A stretch of 64,000 nucleotides of DNA from Paulownia fortunei (Eukaryota > Streptophyta > Magnoliopsida > Lamiales > Paulowniaceae): NCBI GenBank assembly GCA_019321725.1, contig CM033116.1, positions 11,860,841 through 11,924,840 of the forward strand. Direction: 5' to 3'. The stretch's first letter is position 1. Every line of letters begins with the position of its first letter. The notes under the pieces were generated by a model, which made no database searches, was not told the DNA's origin, and saw only the letters and a program-made list of their open reading frames with translations. The position numbers and the translations under genes are program-made. Shown piece by piece: positions 11,748 through 22,742 of this stretch.

Positions 11748-12340
11748 GAGAAAACAAGTATTCTAAACTTTAATTGATCAGTTGAATTAGTTTTGTTACA
11801 ATTTGAGATGCTTAATTATGTTTACCTTGTATGTGGATAAATGAAATGGGTAAACCTATGTAGTAATCTATTTCTATTGCAATATTTCACTTTGTAGCTA
11901 GTGATGTGAGTATAACTATAAATCTTTCTTTGGATCTTCTATTATCATGTGAGTCATGTTGTACAAAAACAAGAAAAAAAAAAGTTACAAAAAAATAAAA
12001 AAATAATCACCATTTCGTTTTTAAGTTAACCAATGAAATTTAGAGGCATATTTTGGTAAGACATACTAGGTATTTCAAATTTTGTAATTACCTATCTTAT
12101 GTTCAATTTTAGTTTGAATGATTGTCCTAAATCATTTAAGCCATTTTCCTAAGTGTTTTAACTATTTTTCCAACTCCATAAGTGAACACCTTAGTAACTT
12201 AAATGGCAAACACTTACCTATAAGAATACGGAATTATGGCTTTTTCATGATCGATTTTGAAGCTATATGTACCTTGATCTGTGGAATAAAAGGTCGGCTT
12301 AGTGCACATATGCACATCTTTTGGAATACCCTATGGTATT
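11748..12340 (+). repeat. Athila-1 3' LTR, first ~590 bases only
   Basis: From about 11812 to 12340 it is the reverse complement of 2690-2150. It shares, for example, the phrases around GTGAGTATAACTATAAAT and CATATTTTGGTAAGA. It follows the purine tract and starts TGAGAAAACA. Similarity to the LTR stops at about 12340, so the rest of this LTR (some 1.8 kb) is missing. Confidence 0.7.
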
Positions 12341-12429
12341 CAATCTAAGTAGTATACTTAAGAAGTAAATGCAACATTAATGTGAAATAACAGACCTACT
12401 CTATGTATAAATAAAAAATCTAATCTAAA

Positions 12430-13400
12430 CATAGAATTATCCTAGGTGAAAAATATTCCACGGCTAAGGGAGTTTCCACCCCTCCATCTCTTCAAGCTCA
12501 TACGCTCCTCCTGTTAGCACTTTAAACACTTTGTCAGGTCTTTCCCAATTGGCTTCCAATTTTCCAGTAGCTTTCAGAACATTTGCTTAGTGCAGGACCA
12601 AGTCTCCCACTTGGAACTGTCTCTTATTTACTCTATGATTATATCATGCTCGGACTCAACTCTTATATACCTTTATTCACACATAAGCTCGATCCCATCG
12701 TTCATCAATCAAATCTAAGGTTGTTTTCATCAACTCTTCATTCTATACTTCATCCAAAGTCTGAATTCAATGCCTCTATTCTGATCTCAAATCAAATCAC
12801 TACTTTAGTCCAGTAAACAAGACTGAATGGTAATTCCCTAGTTGTAGTTTGCGGACTAGTCCAATGAGCCTACGATACTCAACTCAGCTTATCTACCCAT
12901 CCTCCACCAGACTTATCTAATCTAGCTTTGATGTCTTGCACTATTATTTGATTGGTAACCTCAACTTGCCCATTTGCTTGGGGATGAGCAATCGAGAAGA
13001 ACCATTGTCTAAGTATCATCTCCTCACACCAAAATTTTAGAACTAGTAAATTAGATACCATTATCCAAAATTAAACTCCTAGGAACTCCATACCTGCAAC
13101 AAATGTTCTTCCATACAAATTTATCACCTCAGTCTCTATTATTTTAGCTATTAGCTCAGCTTCCACCCAATTTCCAAAATAATCCACAACAACTTGCAAG
13201 AACTTTCTCTGTCCAGAAGCTATTGGGAATGGTCTCACTATGTCAATTCCCCATTGCGCAAAAGGATAAAGATAACTCATCATTGTAGCTCTTTCAAAGA
13301 TTGATGTATCAACGGAGCGTGCTTTTGACACTTCTCACATGTTCGAGCTAGCTTCTCAACATCCTATTTAATGTTGGGCTAAAAATATCTTGCCCTTATA
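12430..13400 (-). pseudogene. Tat-1 integrase relic
   Basis: Two open pieces carry the core: 13331-13071 (MSYLYPFAQWGIDIVRPFPI, then SGQRKFLQVVVDYFGNWVEA) and 13061-12879 (HPQANGQVEVTNQIIVQDIK). The catalytic aspartate of the WGID block and the one in VVDYF are visible. The end of the domain is at about 12570-12430 with LEANWE.PDKVFKV, then GGAYELEEMEG. Stops separate the pieces. It would have inserted element DNA into the chromosome. Confidence 0.85.
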
Positions 13401-13699
13401 ACCTTTCAAATCTAAGCTCTGCTCCTAGAATAATCTCCACAACATCCTTTTTGGATTTTTTTCAGAACATAACTCCCTTCATCCATTAATAAACATCTTA
13501 GGTACAATGTACTAAATGCTCTCTTGTAAAGCAAATACCCAATAAGGTAGAATTACACAACTCGATTATGGATCCGAACTGTCTCTTTCTAATCTTGGGG
13601 AATGATGCCTTCATTTAGGTATGCCAAGATAGTCGTTCTCCAATCCTCTTTCTCTTTGACCTCAATAACTTTGCCCTTAGTGCTGCTCTAAGAGGTTGA

Positions 13700-15420
13700 G
13701 AATAAGTTATCTGCCTAGTCTTGCAATTAACAATAAAGCTTTCCATCTTTAATAGATAGTCCACTCTACTATTCTTGGTTTTGGTAATTTGATATATCTC
13801 AACTTCATCAAATTGTGCCCTTAAGGCGGTGATCTACTCTACATATTTTCCCATCCTTTGTTCCTTTACTTTATACTTACCCTCGATCTACTGGGTCACT
13901 AATATGGAATTAGAGTAGAATATCATTTGTATACTCCGAAGCTATTTTTAGCCCTCTCACTTAGGCCTTGCATTCAACTTTATTATTAGAGGCCTTGAAC
14001 TCAAATTTGATGGCAAATTCTAATTTGTCCCCTCTAGGCTCGTCAGGACAATCCCTGCCTACAACCAGTAATGGTTGCTAATTTGTAATTGTGCAACAAC
14101 CACTTTGTATTTTGCTCATCTGGCCTAATTATTTCCTAAATAAACTCAGCTAACAACTGCGCCAACTTGTGGTTGATAGTCTATGTCATACTCTCCCATC
14201 TCTATGGACTATTTAATTATCCTTCCAGAAGTGTTTGGCTTATCCAATGTCTACCTCAGAGGTAAATTTGTGCAACCAACCACTTTGTGTGATAAAAAGT
14301 AAGGTCTTAACCATCTGGCAATGACGATCAAATCTAGTCCCACTTGCCTATACTCAAGATCATGAAGCAACTTATTGATGTAGTAGATTAGCTTCTACTG
14401 AGCTCCCTCCTCTGTATGTAATACCAAACTGATGGCCTCATCATCTGCAGATAGGTATATATATAACACTTTTCTGGGACCGGCTTAATAAGTAATGGAA
14501 GTTTAGTTAAGAATTCCTTCAACCTATCAAATGCCTTCTGGCATTCTTCCATCGATTCGAACCTACATGCCTTCCTTAAAATTTTGAAAAGAGGGAAACT
14601 CTTTTCAGTTGATCTAGATATGAACCTGTTCAGCACTACAATCTTACCTGTGAGGCAGTGAACATCCTCAATCCTAAAGAGGCCTCATGTCTAGGATAAC
14701 GTTGACTTTCTCAAGATTTACCTTGTTTACTCTCTCCGTTACTATGTATCCCAAGAACTTCTAAATCTCCAAAAGAGCACTTAGCTAAATTCAACTTCAG
14801 GACATACCTCCTTAAAACTTTAAAAGTCTTTGCTAGACCTACAATATGGAACTCAATTTTTTTCTCACGAGCATATCATCCACATACACTTCCATGTTTT
14901 TGCCAAGCTAGTCTTTCAATATGTGATCCACCAATCGTTGGTATGTGGCCCCTGCATTTTTCAATCCAATTAGTATAACCATATAACAGTAAGTACCAAT
15001 ACAAGAAATGAAGCTAACCCTTTTCTGGTCATCTGGGTTGAGCAAGAACTAATGGTAGCCCTGCGAAGCATCCATCTTTCTCAATAACTCGCACCCTAAG
15101 ATAGAATCAATGTATTGATTTATCCTTGGCAAAAGATAGTGATTCTTTAGGTATACTTTGTTCAAGTCTCCGAAGTCAATACATAGTCATTATTTTCTTG
15201 TTGTTTTGGGTACTATTATAGTATTGGACAACTATTCAGGGAATTGGATTTCTCTTACATGACCAGCATCTAGAAATTTTCGCACATCCTCCTATTTAAT
15301 CTTATTATTCTCTAGACCAAAATGCCTCCTCTTCGGCTAGATAGACCTAGCTGTCAAATCCACATTCAAATGGTATATGGCTACTTCAAGACTAATACCA
15401 ACTAGATCCTAAGCTGGCCA
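13700..15420 (-). pseudogene. Tat-1 reverse transcriptase and RNase H relic
   Basis: The open piece 14636-14388 reads LNRFISRSTEKSFPLFKIL and ECQKAFDRLKEFLTKLPLL, the RT thumb/connection of Tat elements. Upstream (14650-15420) the RT core is visible in short pieces. RNase H is read between about 14250 and 13700, with FDEVEIYQITKTKNSRVDYL near its end. These domains would copy element RNA into DNA. Many stops are TAG. Confidence 0.75.
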
Positions 15421-15579
15421 TGAAAAAACATTTGCATTCTATCTTAGGGAATCAATTAATATCTCTGCCTTTTGTGGCTCAAGCTGAGTGCCTATCCTTG
15501 TTTTTCTTGGCTCCCTAGGGGCCAGTTCTACCTTCATCAACTCCTTATTAGGCTACACATTAGGTTTAGGTTCATTCTC

Positions 15580-16100
15580 TTATGCAACCTTAATCTTCTT
15601 TCCTTCACAATTCTCTTTTCTGGGTATATCTGCATCCGACATCTTCTCCTTATCAGCTCTTTTGATAGTCTCAACATAACACTTTCGAGCTGAGTACTGG
15701 TCTCCCTCTACCTCATCCACTGCTTCCCCCACAAGGAACTTCATTTTTATGTAGTAGGTGGAAACCATTGCTTAGAACATATTGAGCATAGGTCTACTCA
15801 ATATAACATTATAAGCTGAAGGTGCAAAAACTATAAGAAAAAGAACCATCTTAACCTTCTTAAAGGTGTCGAGCCCAAGACGACGGGCAAGATCACCTGC
15901 TCCATAGCTAAACTACCTCGCTCGTAAAATTGAATAGTGAAGTTTCCATAGGTAGTAGCTCAATTCTAATTCCATCAGTTTTTAGCGATCACAGAATAAG
16001 ATATCGGCAAAACTATCGGTATCCACAAAGACTCTGGCCTCATTATAGTTTGTGATAGAGGTTGTGATAACCAAAGCATCATAGTGGGGACTTGAAGAGC
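15580..16100 (-). pseudogene. Tat-1 protease/linker relic
   Basis: The open piece 15768-15580 has MVSTYYIKMKFLVGEAVDEV and GDQYSARKCYVETIK. In Tat polyproteins this phrase (..GDQ..AR.CY..) lies between protease and RT. The protease proper is expected in about 15800-16050, where I see only broken frame. Confidence 0.6.
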
Positions 16101-17087
16101 CCTTTAATCCCGTAGTCTGAATTGGATCACTATTCTCTACATGACCTAATTAACTTTATATTTTTCATTTTGCCAATACCTGGCAGCTCGAGCATGTATT
16201 TTCCTAGCTTGGAGGAAATCCCCATCAGTAGGTTCCCTAACTATTATTTTTATCATTCCTCTTATAGAAGGAGTCTAGGGTGGATGCTCCTTAGACTCAG
16301 CTCCCTCCTTATCTGCTTTAGGCTCTTCTCTCTCGATGGGTTGTCTATTTAACCTTTTCCTTGTCTATCCTCTTGGTTGTTTCCTATCTTTATATATGAA
16401 TTCTTTCAAATGCCCAGCCAACATCATCCTCTAGATCTCATCTTTGCTCTTCTAAGAACATTTGAGTATGTACTAGGCCACTACAGATCTAGATGCCTCT
16501 CCATAGTGACGAGCACTTATGAATAAGGTATAATTAAAGGAGTGTATTTAGCATACATCAGTTGAAGTCCCCCTTTCCTTTCTGCCCTAAGCTTACAAGC
16601 AGGGCTGAAATCGACATTCTTCTCTTATTTCTTCTTTTTATCTTTCTTCTTCTCATCTCTTTCATCCTTTTTCATTTTATGGGGCTCTTCTACATTGATG
16701 TATTTCTCTGCTCGCGCCAGCAACTTATTAAAAGTTTGAGCAAGTTTCTTACCAAGGGATCTATAGGAATCCCCATCATGGAGCCCCTGAGCCAATGCAT
16801 TAGATTGGATGTCCTGCAAGGCTAAAGGGACCTCCAGGGCAGCCATAGTGAATCTACTGATATAGATTCTCAGCCTCTTATTCTAGTTCTGCTTGAGATT
16901 AATAGTGTTAGAGTAGTCTTTTGGTACTTTTTGGAGTTGGCAAATTGATGGAGAAGTGTCGAGTTAAACTCGTTAAAGTTATTAAGAGAGTTAGATGGCA
17001 ATTAACTAAACTACTATTGCGTTGATTTAGTCAACGTCATCAAAAACACCTTACACTTTACCCCGTCAATGTAATGGTGAAGCAGAG
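16100..17087 (-). pseudogene. Tat-1 gag, C-terminal half
   Basis: The open piece 16846-16625 includes DIQSNALAQGLHDGDSYRSL and FNKLLARAEKYINVEE, followed by a Lys/Asp/Glu-rich tail. LLARAEKYINVEE is a hallmark of Tat gag near its C terminus. The N-terminal half lies beyond the solo LTR, at 19966-20636. It would be the particle protein but is broken by stops and by the insertion. Confidence 0.75.
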
Positions 17088-19965
17088 TGTGATACCCGAG
17101 CCTCTTACTACTCACATGGCTAAATATGATTCATGCATTACATGTTAATTTTATATGCTATTTGCATTTCTATTGACATTGCATAATTTATTTCATTTTA
17201 TACGACATTCTTGAATATTAAACTTAATTCTGAAGCTCTTGCACGATATTAGTTATTGAATTTCTTAATCTAAGTAGTTGATTTTATATTGAAATAATAA
17301 GAAAATGAGGTGGATCAATATTAGATATAGATGGGATATATAGGTTATAATTTTGGAAGTGCTAAAAGTGTTACTAGTAACCTTATACGGTTTAATTTGA
17401 TTTGATCAAGTTATTTCAAAAGTATATATTTGTAAATTAGCATACTTGGAATATTGGACATGATATAATATGAATTAAGTGTCATATTACAAGGCCCTTA
17501 TGTGATATGATTTTAGAAATGCAAACTAGATAATTCTTTAAGAATCGGATGGAATCGGTTTGGAGATCGAATGAACGGACATAGGAATTACCTATGGGAA
17601 TGAATGGTGATTAAGATAGGTTGCAACCAAATAAAAATAGATGAGACACACAAGATTAGGGCTGCAAGATAAGGGAGAAAATCAGATTTGCCATTTACTT
17701 GCCACCTCGTGCTTTCTTATTAAGCTTAAGCTAACATCTCAATCTAACACCTCAAACCCTTCACCCTTAAGCAACGACCAGACCCTCATTTCAGCCATTT
17801 TCATCTTCAAAACACACACCTTAAGGTCTCCATGTGATCCAAATTGATTCCAAGTTGAAATAAAAGCAAGAAAAGCAAAGAAGAAGTGATTACCATCAAG
17901 TTAGCCTCAAAATCTGCATAGGTAACACTTATCTACGGTTTTGCCTTTGGTTTTCAGATTATTATGAATGGTTTTATGGCTTATTAAGCTTTCAATATCT
18001 CTTATAAAAGTGTTAGGAAGTTTTTAGTTAGACTTTGGTGCACAAAGAAAGGGTTTTTGATCACAAACACTTAATAGGAAATACTTGTGGCAGAAACTGT
18101 CATCTTACTGTTTTCTTGTGTTTTAGACTTCAAAAGTGTATGGTATGTTGAATAAAACCTATAATTATTACCATTTACATGACCATATATGAGTTAAGAG
18201 TATTGGAATTAATTTTTATCAGTTGGAAATTGAAATAGAGAATGATATTGGAGAAACACTCAAACTGCCAAAATAGCAAAATCTGTTTTGGTGTGCTGTG
18301 AAGGAAACTGAATTAAGGGAGCTAAATTGATTATTTTTGTTAATAATATGACCTTTTTGTCTCATTATATATGTTATCTAAGTATGGTGAAAATTTTGGA
18401 GTGATTGAATATACTTAAGGGTGCCAAAACCATTAATGTCATGAAGTGTGCAAAACTGTCACGGTAGGAAATAATCTGTTTCAGTATGTCGTGAAGAGAG
18501 CTGAACTTGGGAAGCTATATCCGTGATTTTTAGCAATTCTATGATATGGTTACATTTATATACATGTTATATAAGTGTGGTAAAAATTTTGGAGTGATTG
18601 GATATGTTTAGGGATGTTAAAATTATCATGCAACTAAACTTGACAGCAAGAAAATATGAAAATGTGAATCTGCCACATTTGATCACTTAGCATGTTTCAA
18701 CCTAGACATGTTGCTATTGAGTGTTAACAATTAGGTACATGCTATTAGAGTTATAATACTTCAATTACATGATATTTTCATGTATTTAAGATGAGAAATT
18801 GAGGTATTTGAGGGGCTATATTGGGTTCTAGTTTGTGAAAGCTTGATTGTTAGCTTATAGCTTGGTGTTTAAAGTCTAGTATGAGATTTTGTGCTTTCAA
18901 CTTGTCAAATTGGGAATAGTGCTTGATGTTGGGTAATATTACAGGCTATTTTACATCTAAGGTTGGAGAGGAATACTAAACAAATTTAGACTAAGCCACC
19001 AACCAAGTGAAAGGTAAGTAAAGATTCATTTGCAACTACAATGCCTAGACATAGTAGATGTGTGAATTATATGTAATATCATAAATCATATGTGCATAGT
19101 AGAGGGCTCTCCATTGAGCATACATACATGGGCATTGTCATTAGCACGTGCATGCATCATATACTAGCATTGTGATAAATCTTGCATTGCACGGCATGAT
19201 TCAGAGAAAGGAAAATGTTTTGTTGACCACTACTAGTGTACCGAAGCATGCATGGATTTGCATGGTGTTATGCATGGATTTGCAGGTTCGCGTGCATGGA
19301 TTTGCATGCGTATGAGTATGCATGGATTTACATACTTATATGATTATTGGCCATTGGATTATGGCGGTATACAGAGCTCTTTTCCGGTGCATGAGATAGT
19401 AGCGTTGGTTAGGGGCCCAAGAAAGAAATGATTTTGAGAGAAATATTTTGATGCATAAAATTGCATTGTGAGCATAGCATTTTGAGTTGCATGACTTGAT
19501 ATTGTGGATTATTCTTTGACATGCATAATCTTTACTTCCTGAGCGTTAGCTCATATAGTTTATGCATTGTAGGTGAGTATGATGATACTTGAAGCATCTT
19601 TGGCTGGCTGGTTGGCTGTTGGAGCTCCTGCAGGTGTTTGAGGGAGTGTGTACATGGATGACGACCTGTTGGGCTATTTTGTTGGCTTGTTATATTTTGA
19701 GTCTGGTGTATTATGTTTTTGGATTGGTACTATATTTCTCTTTTAAAACTTTACTGTAATTAAGTATGTAAATATTGTGGTTGTTGTGGGTGTTGTGTTT
19801 TTATATAAATACTGATCCTTCTATTTTAAACAGAGTTGTGTATGTAAGAAGTGATTTAGCTTTTCTTAAAATGTTAAAAAAAAAAATATTCCATGCATGC
19901 ACACAGGTTCTATCATGTCAAATTATATAATATATATCTAGTTGTGTAGTAATGAGGGTGTTACA
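17088..19965 (+). mobile_element. Solo LTR, Tekay/Del-like family A, inserted in Tat-1 gag
   Basis: It starts TGTGATACCCGAG and ends GAGGGTGTTACA, and is flanked by a perfect 5-base target duplication, CAGAG (17083-17087 and 19966-19970). No internal region is present, so it is a solo LTR left by recombination between two LTRs. It is of the same family, in opposite orientation, as the LTRs at 33659-36843 and 47652-49733. Shared landmarks include TACTACTCAC near the start and a spurious small frame (17641-17847) with the phrase TSCFLIKLKL seen in the other copies too. It holds two degenerate tandem units of about 190 bases (about 18280-18660) and a run of GCATGGATTTGCAT repeats (19245-19330). 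Confidence 0.9.
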
Positions 19966-20636
19966 CAGAGCTACATTTTTTAACCTGCAAACATGATCCC
20001 ATGGGTTTGCAGTCCCGTCGTACTCAAAATTAAGTAGCCTACAGCTAGGGATTAACTCATCCACCATAACCTCTTCAGAAAAAGGGATTTCCTTCCTCTA
20101 AACAATTATTTTCTCTAGCATCCCCTGCTTGCTCTCTCCCAACTCGTGATGAAGGTTATCCACCTTTTGTCACATGTCTGGATTGGCATCAAGCTTAACC
20201 TTTGCAGTGTTCTTCCCTAGGCCAACAGAAGTATGACTTTCTTCCTCCTGCATATCCACCACTGGCACTAGTCTATCTTTTTTCTTAGTTGTCGCACTTC
20301 CTCCTCCTAGAGACGGGAGAGGAGGTAGTGCAACCATTTTTTGCTTCAATGTTCCATCCACTACAACTGCAATCATACCCTATAAATGCTCTAGGTAAGA
20401 ATTACAGGGGTGTTGGGGGCCAAACCATCCTTGTTTTCTTCTCTTGAAACTTGCGCCGAATGGGGAACAATGCCTAGAGTAACTAATGGTTGCTCCTCCC
20501 CATCCACACTCTCTTTATCATGATCCCTCTCATGTTCATCGTGTTTCTCCATCTTCTTATTCAAATCTCTATGCATATATCTATTTGCCATAAATATTTC
20601 CAAGAAAATTCCCAGAAAATCTGAGAAGTTTTCCAA
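19966..20636 (-). pseudogene. Tat-1 gag, N-terminal half
   Basis: The likely start is the Met at about 20591 (MANRYMHRDLNKKMEKHDEH); a longer frame opens at 20636. A second open piece, 20376-20170, follows. The charged, low-complexity N terminus suits a Tat gag. The frame is cut at 19970 by the solo LTR with its CAGAG duplication and resumes at 17087. Confidence 0.65.
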
Positions 20637-20683
20637 AAAAAACTCAAAATCAACAAATCAAACTCACGTCCCAACTCAAATGT

Positions 20684-20702
20684 TTCCACAGAGGGCGTCA
20701 GT
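20684..20702 (-). promoter_or_regulatory. Tat-1 primer-binding site
   Basis: Read on the minus strand, TGACGCCCTCTGTGGAAAC is close to TGGCGCCGTCTGTGGGAAC, the tRNA-complementary primer site usual in Tat elements. It lies a few bases inside the inferred LTR edge at 20706, as required for minus-strand DNA priming. Confidence 0.8.
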
Positions 20703-20705
20703 TTA

Positions 20706-21410
20706 TGTGCTCAAAATCAAATCCAATAGTTTGATCTACGTACCATGCTTGGATTAATCTATAAAGTGTTAGGGCTTGCTCAATGAAAACTTTTCGATGC
20801 TCAAGTCAGAAAGAGCATCAATCAATCAATTAAAGCGTGTAAAATTCAAGTATATAGTAAATCATAGAAAATAAATCATACATCAAGTTGCCCTTTTATA
20901 ATAAATCATCTACTAGTAGAATTAAGGAATGATTCTATTACCTTATGGAGATAAAACAGATCTTCTAAAATCTAGGACATTAGATAAGGAGTGATCCCCA
21001 CTAGCTTGCTTTGTCAAATTCAAGTTAGGCCAACCAGCTCAGTCTGCCAAATTAATCACCTTATATTCAACAGCTCAGCTCGGTACCCATTAGACAAAAT
21101 AATCCTCTAGCTGACCTACTCACTCAGCTCAGATTTGGGCAGAGCAAACCAACTTTTATCATCTAAAGTAGGTTGACCAACCTATCCTTAACTAGTAACA
21201 CTAGATAGTCACTCACTTGGGCTAGAGCCCCTAACTCAGCTCATAACTTACGTCTGAGCCCACACAAAACCTCTTATCTGACTTGAACCCCTAATCAGGA
21301 CTCAACTCAGACGATCCCATTTGCAATAAGTCAACTCCATACTACATCAATATATCACCATGAAAAGGGATTATTTAGAAGTCATTTTTACATACTTACG
21401 GATAGTCACA
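20706..21410 (-). repeat. Tat-1 5' LTR (boundaries inferred)
   Basis: The inner edge is set by the primer site: the minus strand reads GATTTTGAGCACA then the primer site. The outer edge at 21410 is the most plausible TG start (minus strand TGTGACTATCCG). There is no second copy in the window to confirm it. Confidence 0.5.
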
Positions 21411-22742
21411 TATACTTAGAGTCTGTTTACTTTATGTGACAACTTAGTAGATTATTTATTTCTGATGATAATGATTCATGATTAAAATTGAAATCCAATC
21501 TAAAATACTATTTTTGGCTTGAATGTGATTAGACCATATTGCCAACAAATTTAAACAACATATTACTTTAGTAGGGATAAATTAGTCACACACACATAAT
21601 GTACACGATAATCTATCAAAATATACATTTGATTAAAATATTAACTAACATATCAATCAAATAATCATATTAAGTATACATAAGTTTTATTAAATAATTT
21701 AATATTAATTCAACTTCTAATTACATTTTTCATCAATGAGATAGTCCTTTCTCCCACGGGGCTTTTATATTGTTATTATTGAGTGCCGCTTGAGCGACTC
21801 TGTCCATTTCTATCATTGTGACTTTTTAGGAAGAAAAATTCACAATTCCAATTATTTGCTGTCTGTCTTTAACTTTGCTAATAAACTTTCAAACTTTAAC
21901 ACTCAATTGTTCTGTTTTCGTATTTGAATCATGCCAGTTTCTATTTTTTTTGTACAAATAGTTTTATTCCCAAAATGGTTGTGGTTCAGATTAATCGAGT
22001 GATATCAGTGAATATGGGAGGTAGTATAATAGTGTAAACTTAATGTGTTACAAAAGCACGGTATGAAATTTTAATTTGCCATTGTCACATGCTTGATTAA
22101 CCAAATGATTCGCTGTTTGATTGCCTTCACTATAGATATGAGTAATTCTTAAACCAAAGAAATTTAAAACCAAGGGATTTAAGTATTTCAAATTCAAATT
22201 CTTGCTGATAATGAAATCCTTTGATCGAAAAGCAAGCTTAATGCATTTCATGTATCTTTTAAGATTATAGTTAGAAGGTTCCGACACAATTATAAATCAT
22301 TGATCTGTTGTGTGTTCAAGAATTTGTGAAATTGTACCCATTATTATTTATTTATTTACTTATTTATTTGTGGGAGATGTGAAAATCAAATAGGAATGAT
22401 AAAAACTATGACATTGCCAGAAAATAAAGAAAATAAAAAATTGGTAGGTATATTCTGTGTCCATCTCTATTTCTCTGACTCAATGTCTAGTAGCATTTAA
22501 ATTGTGGGCCCTTTAACAAATCCATTCTGAGGGTATAAATAACCTGACTAATTTTGGAACTCTAATTCCTTTTGATAGGTGCCACATGAAAAGAAATCCT
22601 GAACTGTCCAACGAAGTGAATTGATTCCACTAGAATCAAATGATAATAAAAAATTACATGTCATGATAGATTTGAAATAGCCTTGATATATTGCTTAATT
22701 TGCAATTAATAAGGCCAATCAAAAGAAAGCAAAAAAGTTTTG
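21411..22742. other. A+T-rich DNA with one RNase H-like fragment
   Basis: Apart from the RNase H-like piece at 22048-22287 I see no gene, RNA or clear repeat. Its right edge is the TTTTG target site of the next solo LTR. Confidence 0.4.
22048..22287 (-). pseudogene. RNase H-like domain fragment
   Basis: The 79-codon piece contains FFGLRITHIYSEGNQTANHL followed by VNQAC. Plant RNase H-type domains, both stand-alone and those fused to non-LTR retrotransposons, end with a very similar phrase (I.HI.REGN..AD.LAN.G). The aspartate expected in that phrase is Asn here, and only this end of the domain is present. Probably a relic of a non-LTR element or of an RNase H-like gene. No poly-A tail or reverse transcriptase is seen nearby. 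Confidence 0.45.

Larger units (their letters stand above)
2691..12340 (+). mobile_element. Athila-type Ty3/gypsy retrotransposon 1, decayed, carrying a captured host gene
   Basis: The order is LTR (2691-4267), degenerate leader, gag (from 4437), protease (about 6160), RT (7023-7790), RNase H (7930-8250), integrase (about 8500-9602), a small downstream frame with a Cys cluster (9876-10210), a LOG-like pseudogene (10529-11182), an A/G-rich non-coding stretch, a purine-rich tract (about 11733-11747) and the start of the 3' LTR (11748-12340). This domain order and the RT phrase NENNELIPTRTV are typical of the Athila clade. All frames are interrupted. The 3' LTR is cut at 12340, where a Tat-type element abuts, so no target duplication can be read. 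Confidence 0.85.
12341..21410 (-). mobile_element. Tat-type Ty3/gypsy retrotransposon 1, 3'-truncated, with a nested solo LTR
   Basis: Read leftward from 21410: 5' LTR (21410-20706), primer-binding site (20702-20684), gag (20636 to about 19971, interrupted by a solo LTR at 17088-19965, then 17087 to about 16100), protease and linker (about 16000-15580), RT (about 15420-14388), RNase H (about 14250-13700), integrase (13400-12430). RNase H before integrase and the integrase phrase FAQWGIDIV.PFPIASGQRK are typical of the Tat/Grande/Retand clade. The end of the polyprotein is recognisable to about 12430. There is no 3' LTR, because the element stops at about 12341 against the Athila LTR. All frames carry many TAG and TAA stops. 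Confidence 0.85.

Noticed and set aside
15472..15693. Hydrophobic plus-strand frames at 15472-15693, 16122-16352 and 16562-16825
   Set aside because: They are antisense shadows of the Tat-1 gag-pol relic.
17641..17847. Small frame with TSCFLIKLKL, repeated at 36068-36259 and 48961-49149
   Set aside because: It is conserved only because it lies in copies of LTR family A. It changes frame and ends between copies, with no start or domain in common.
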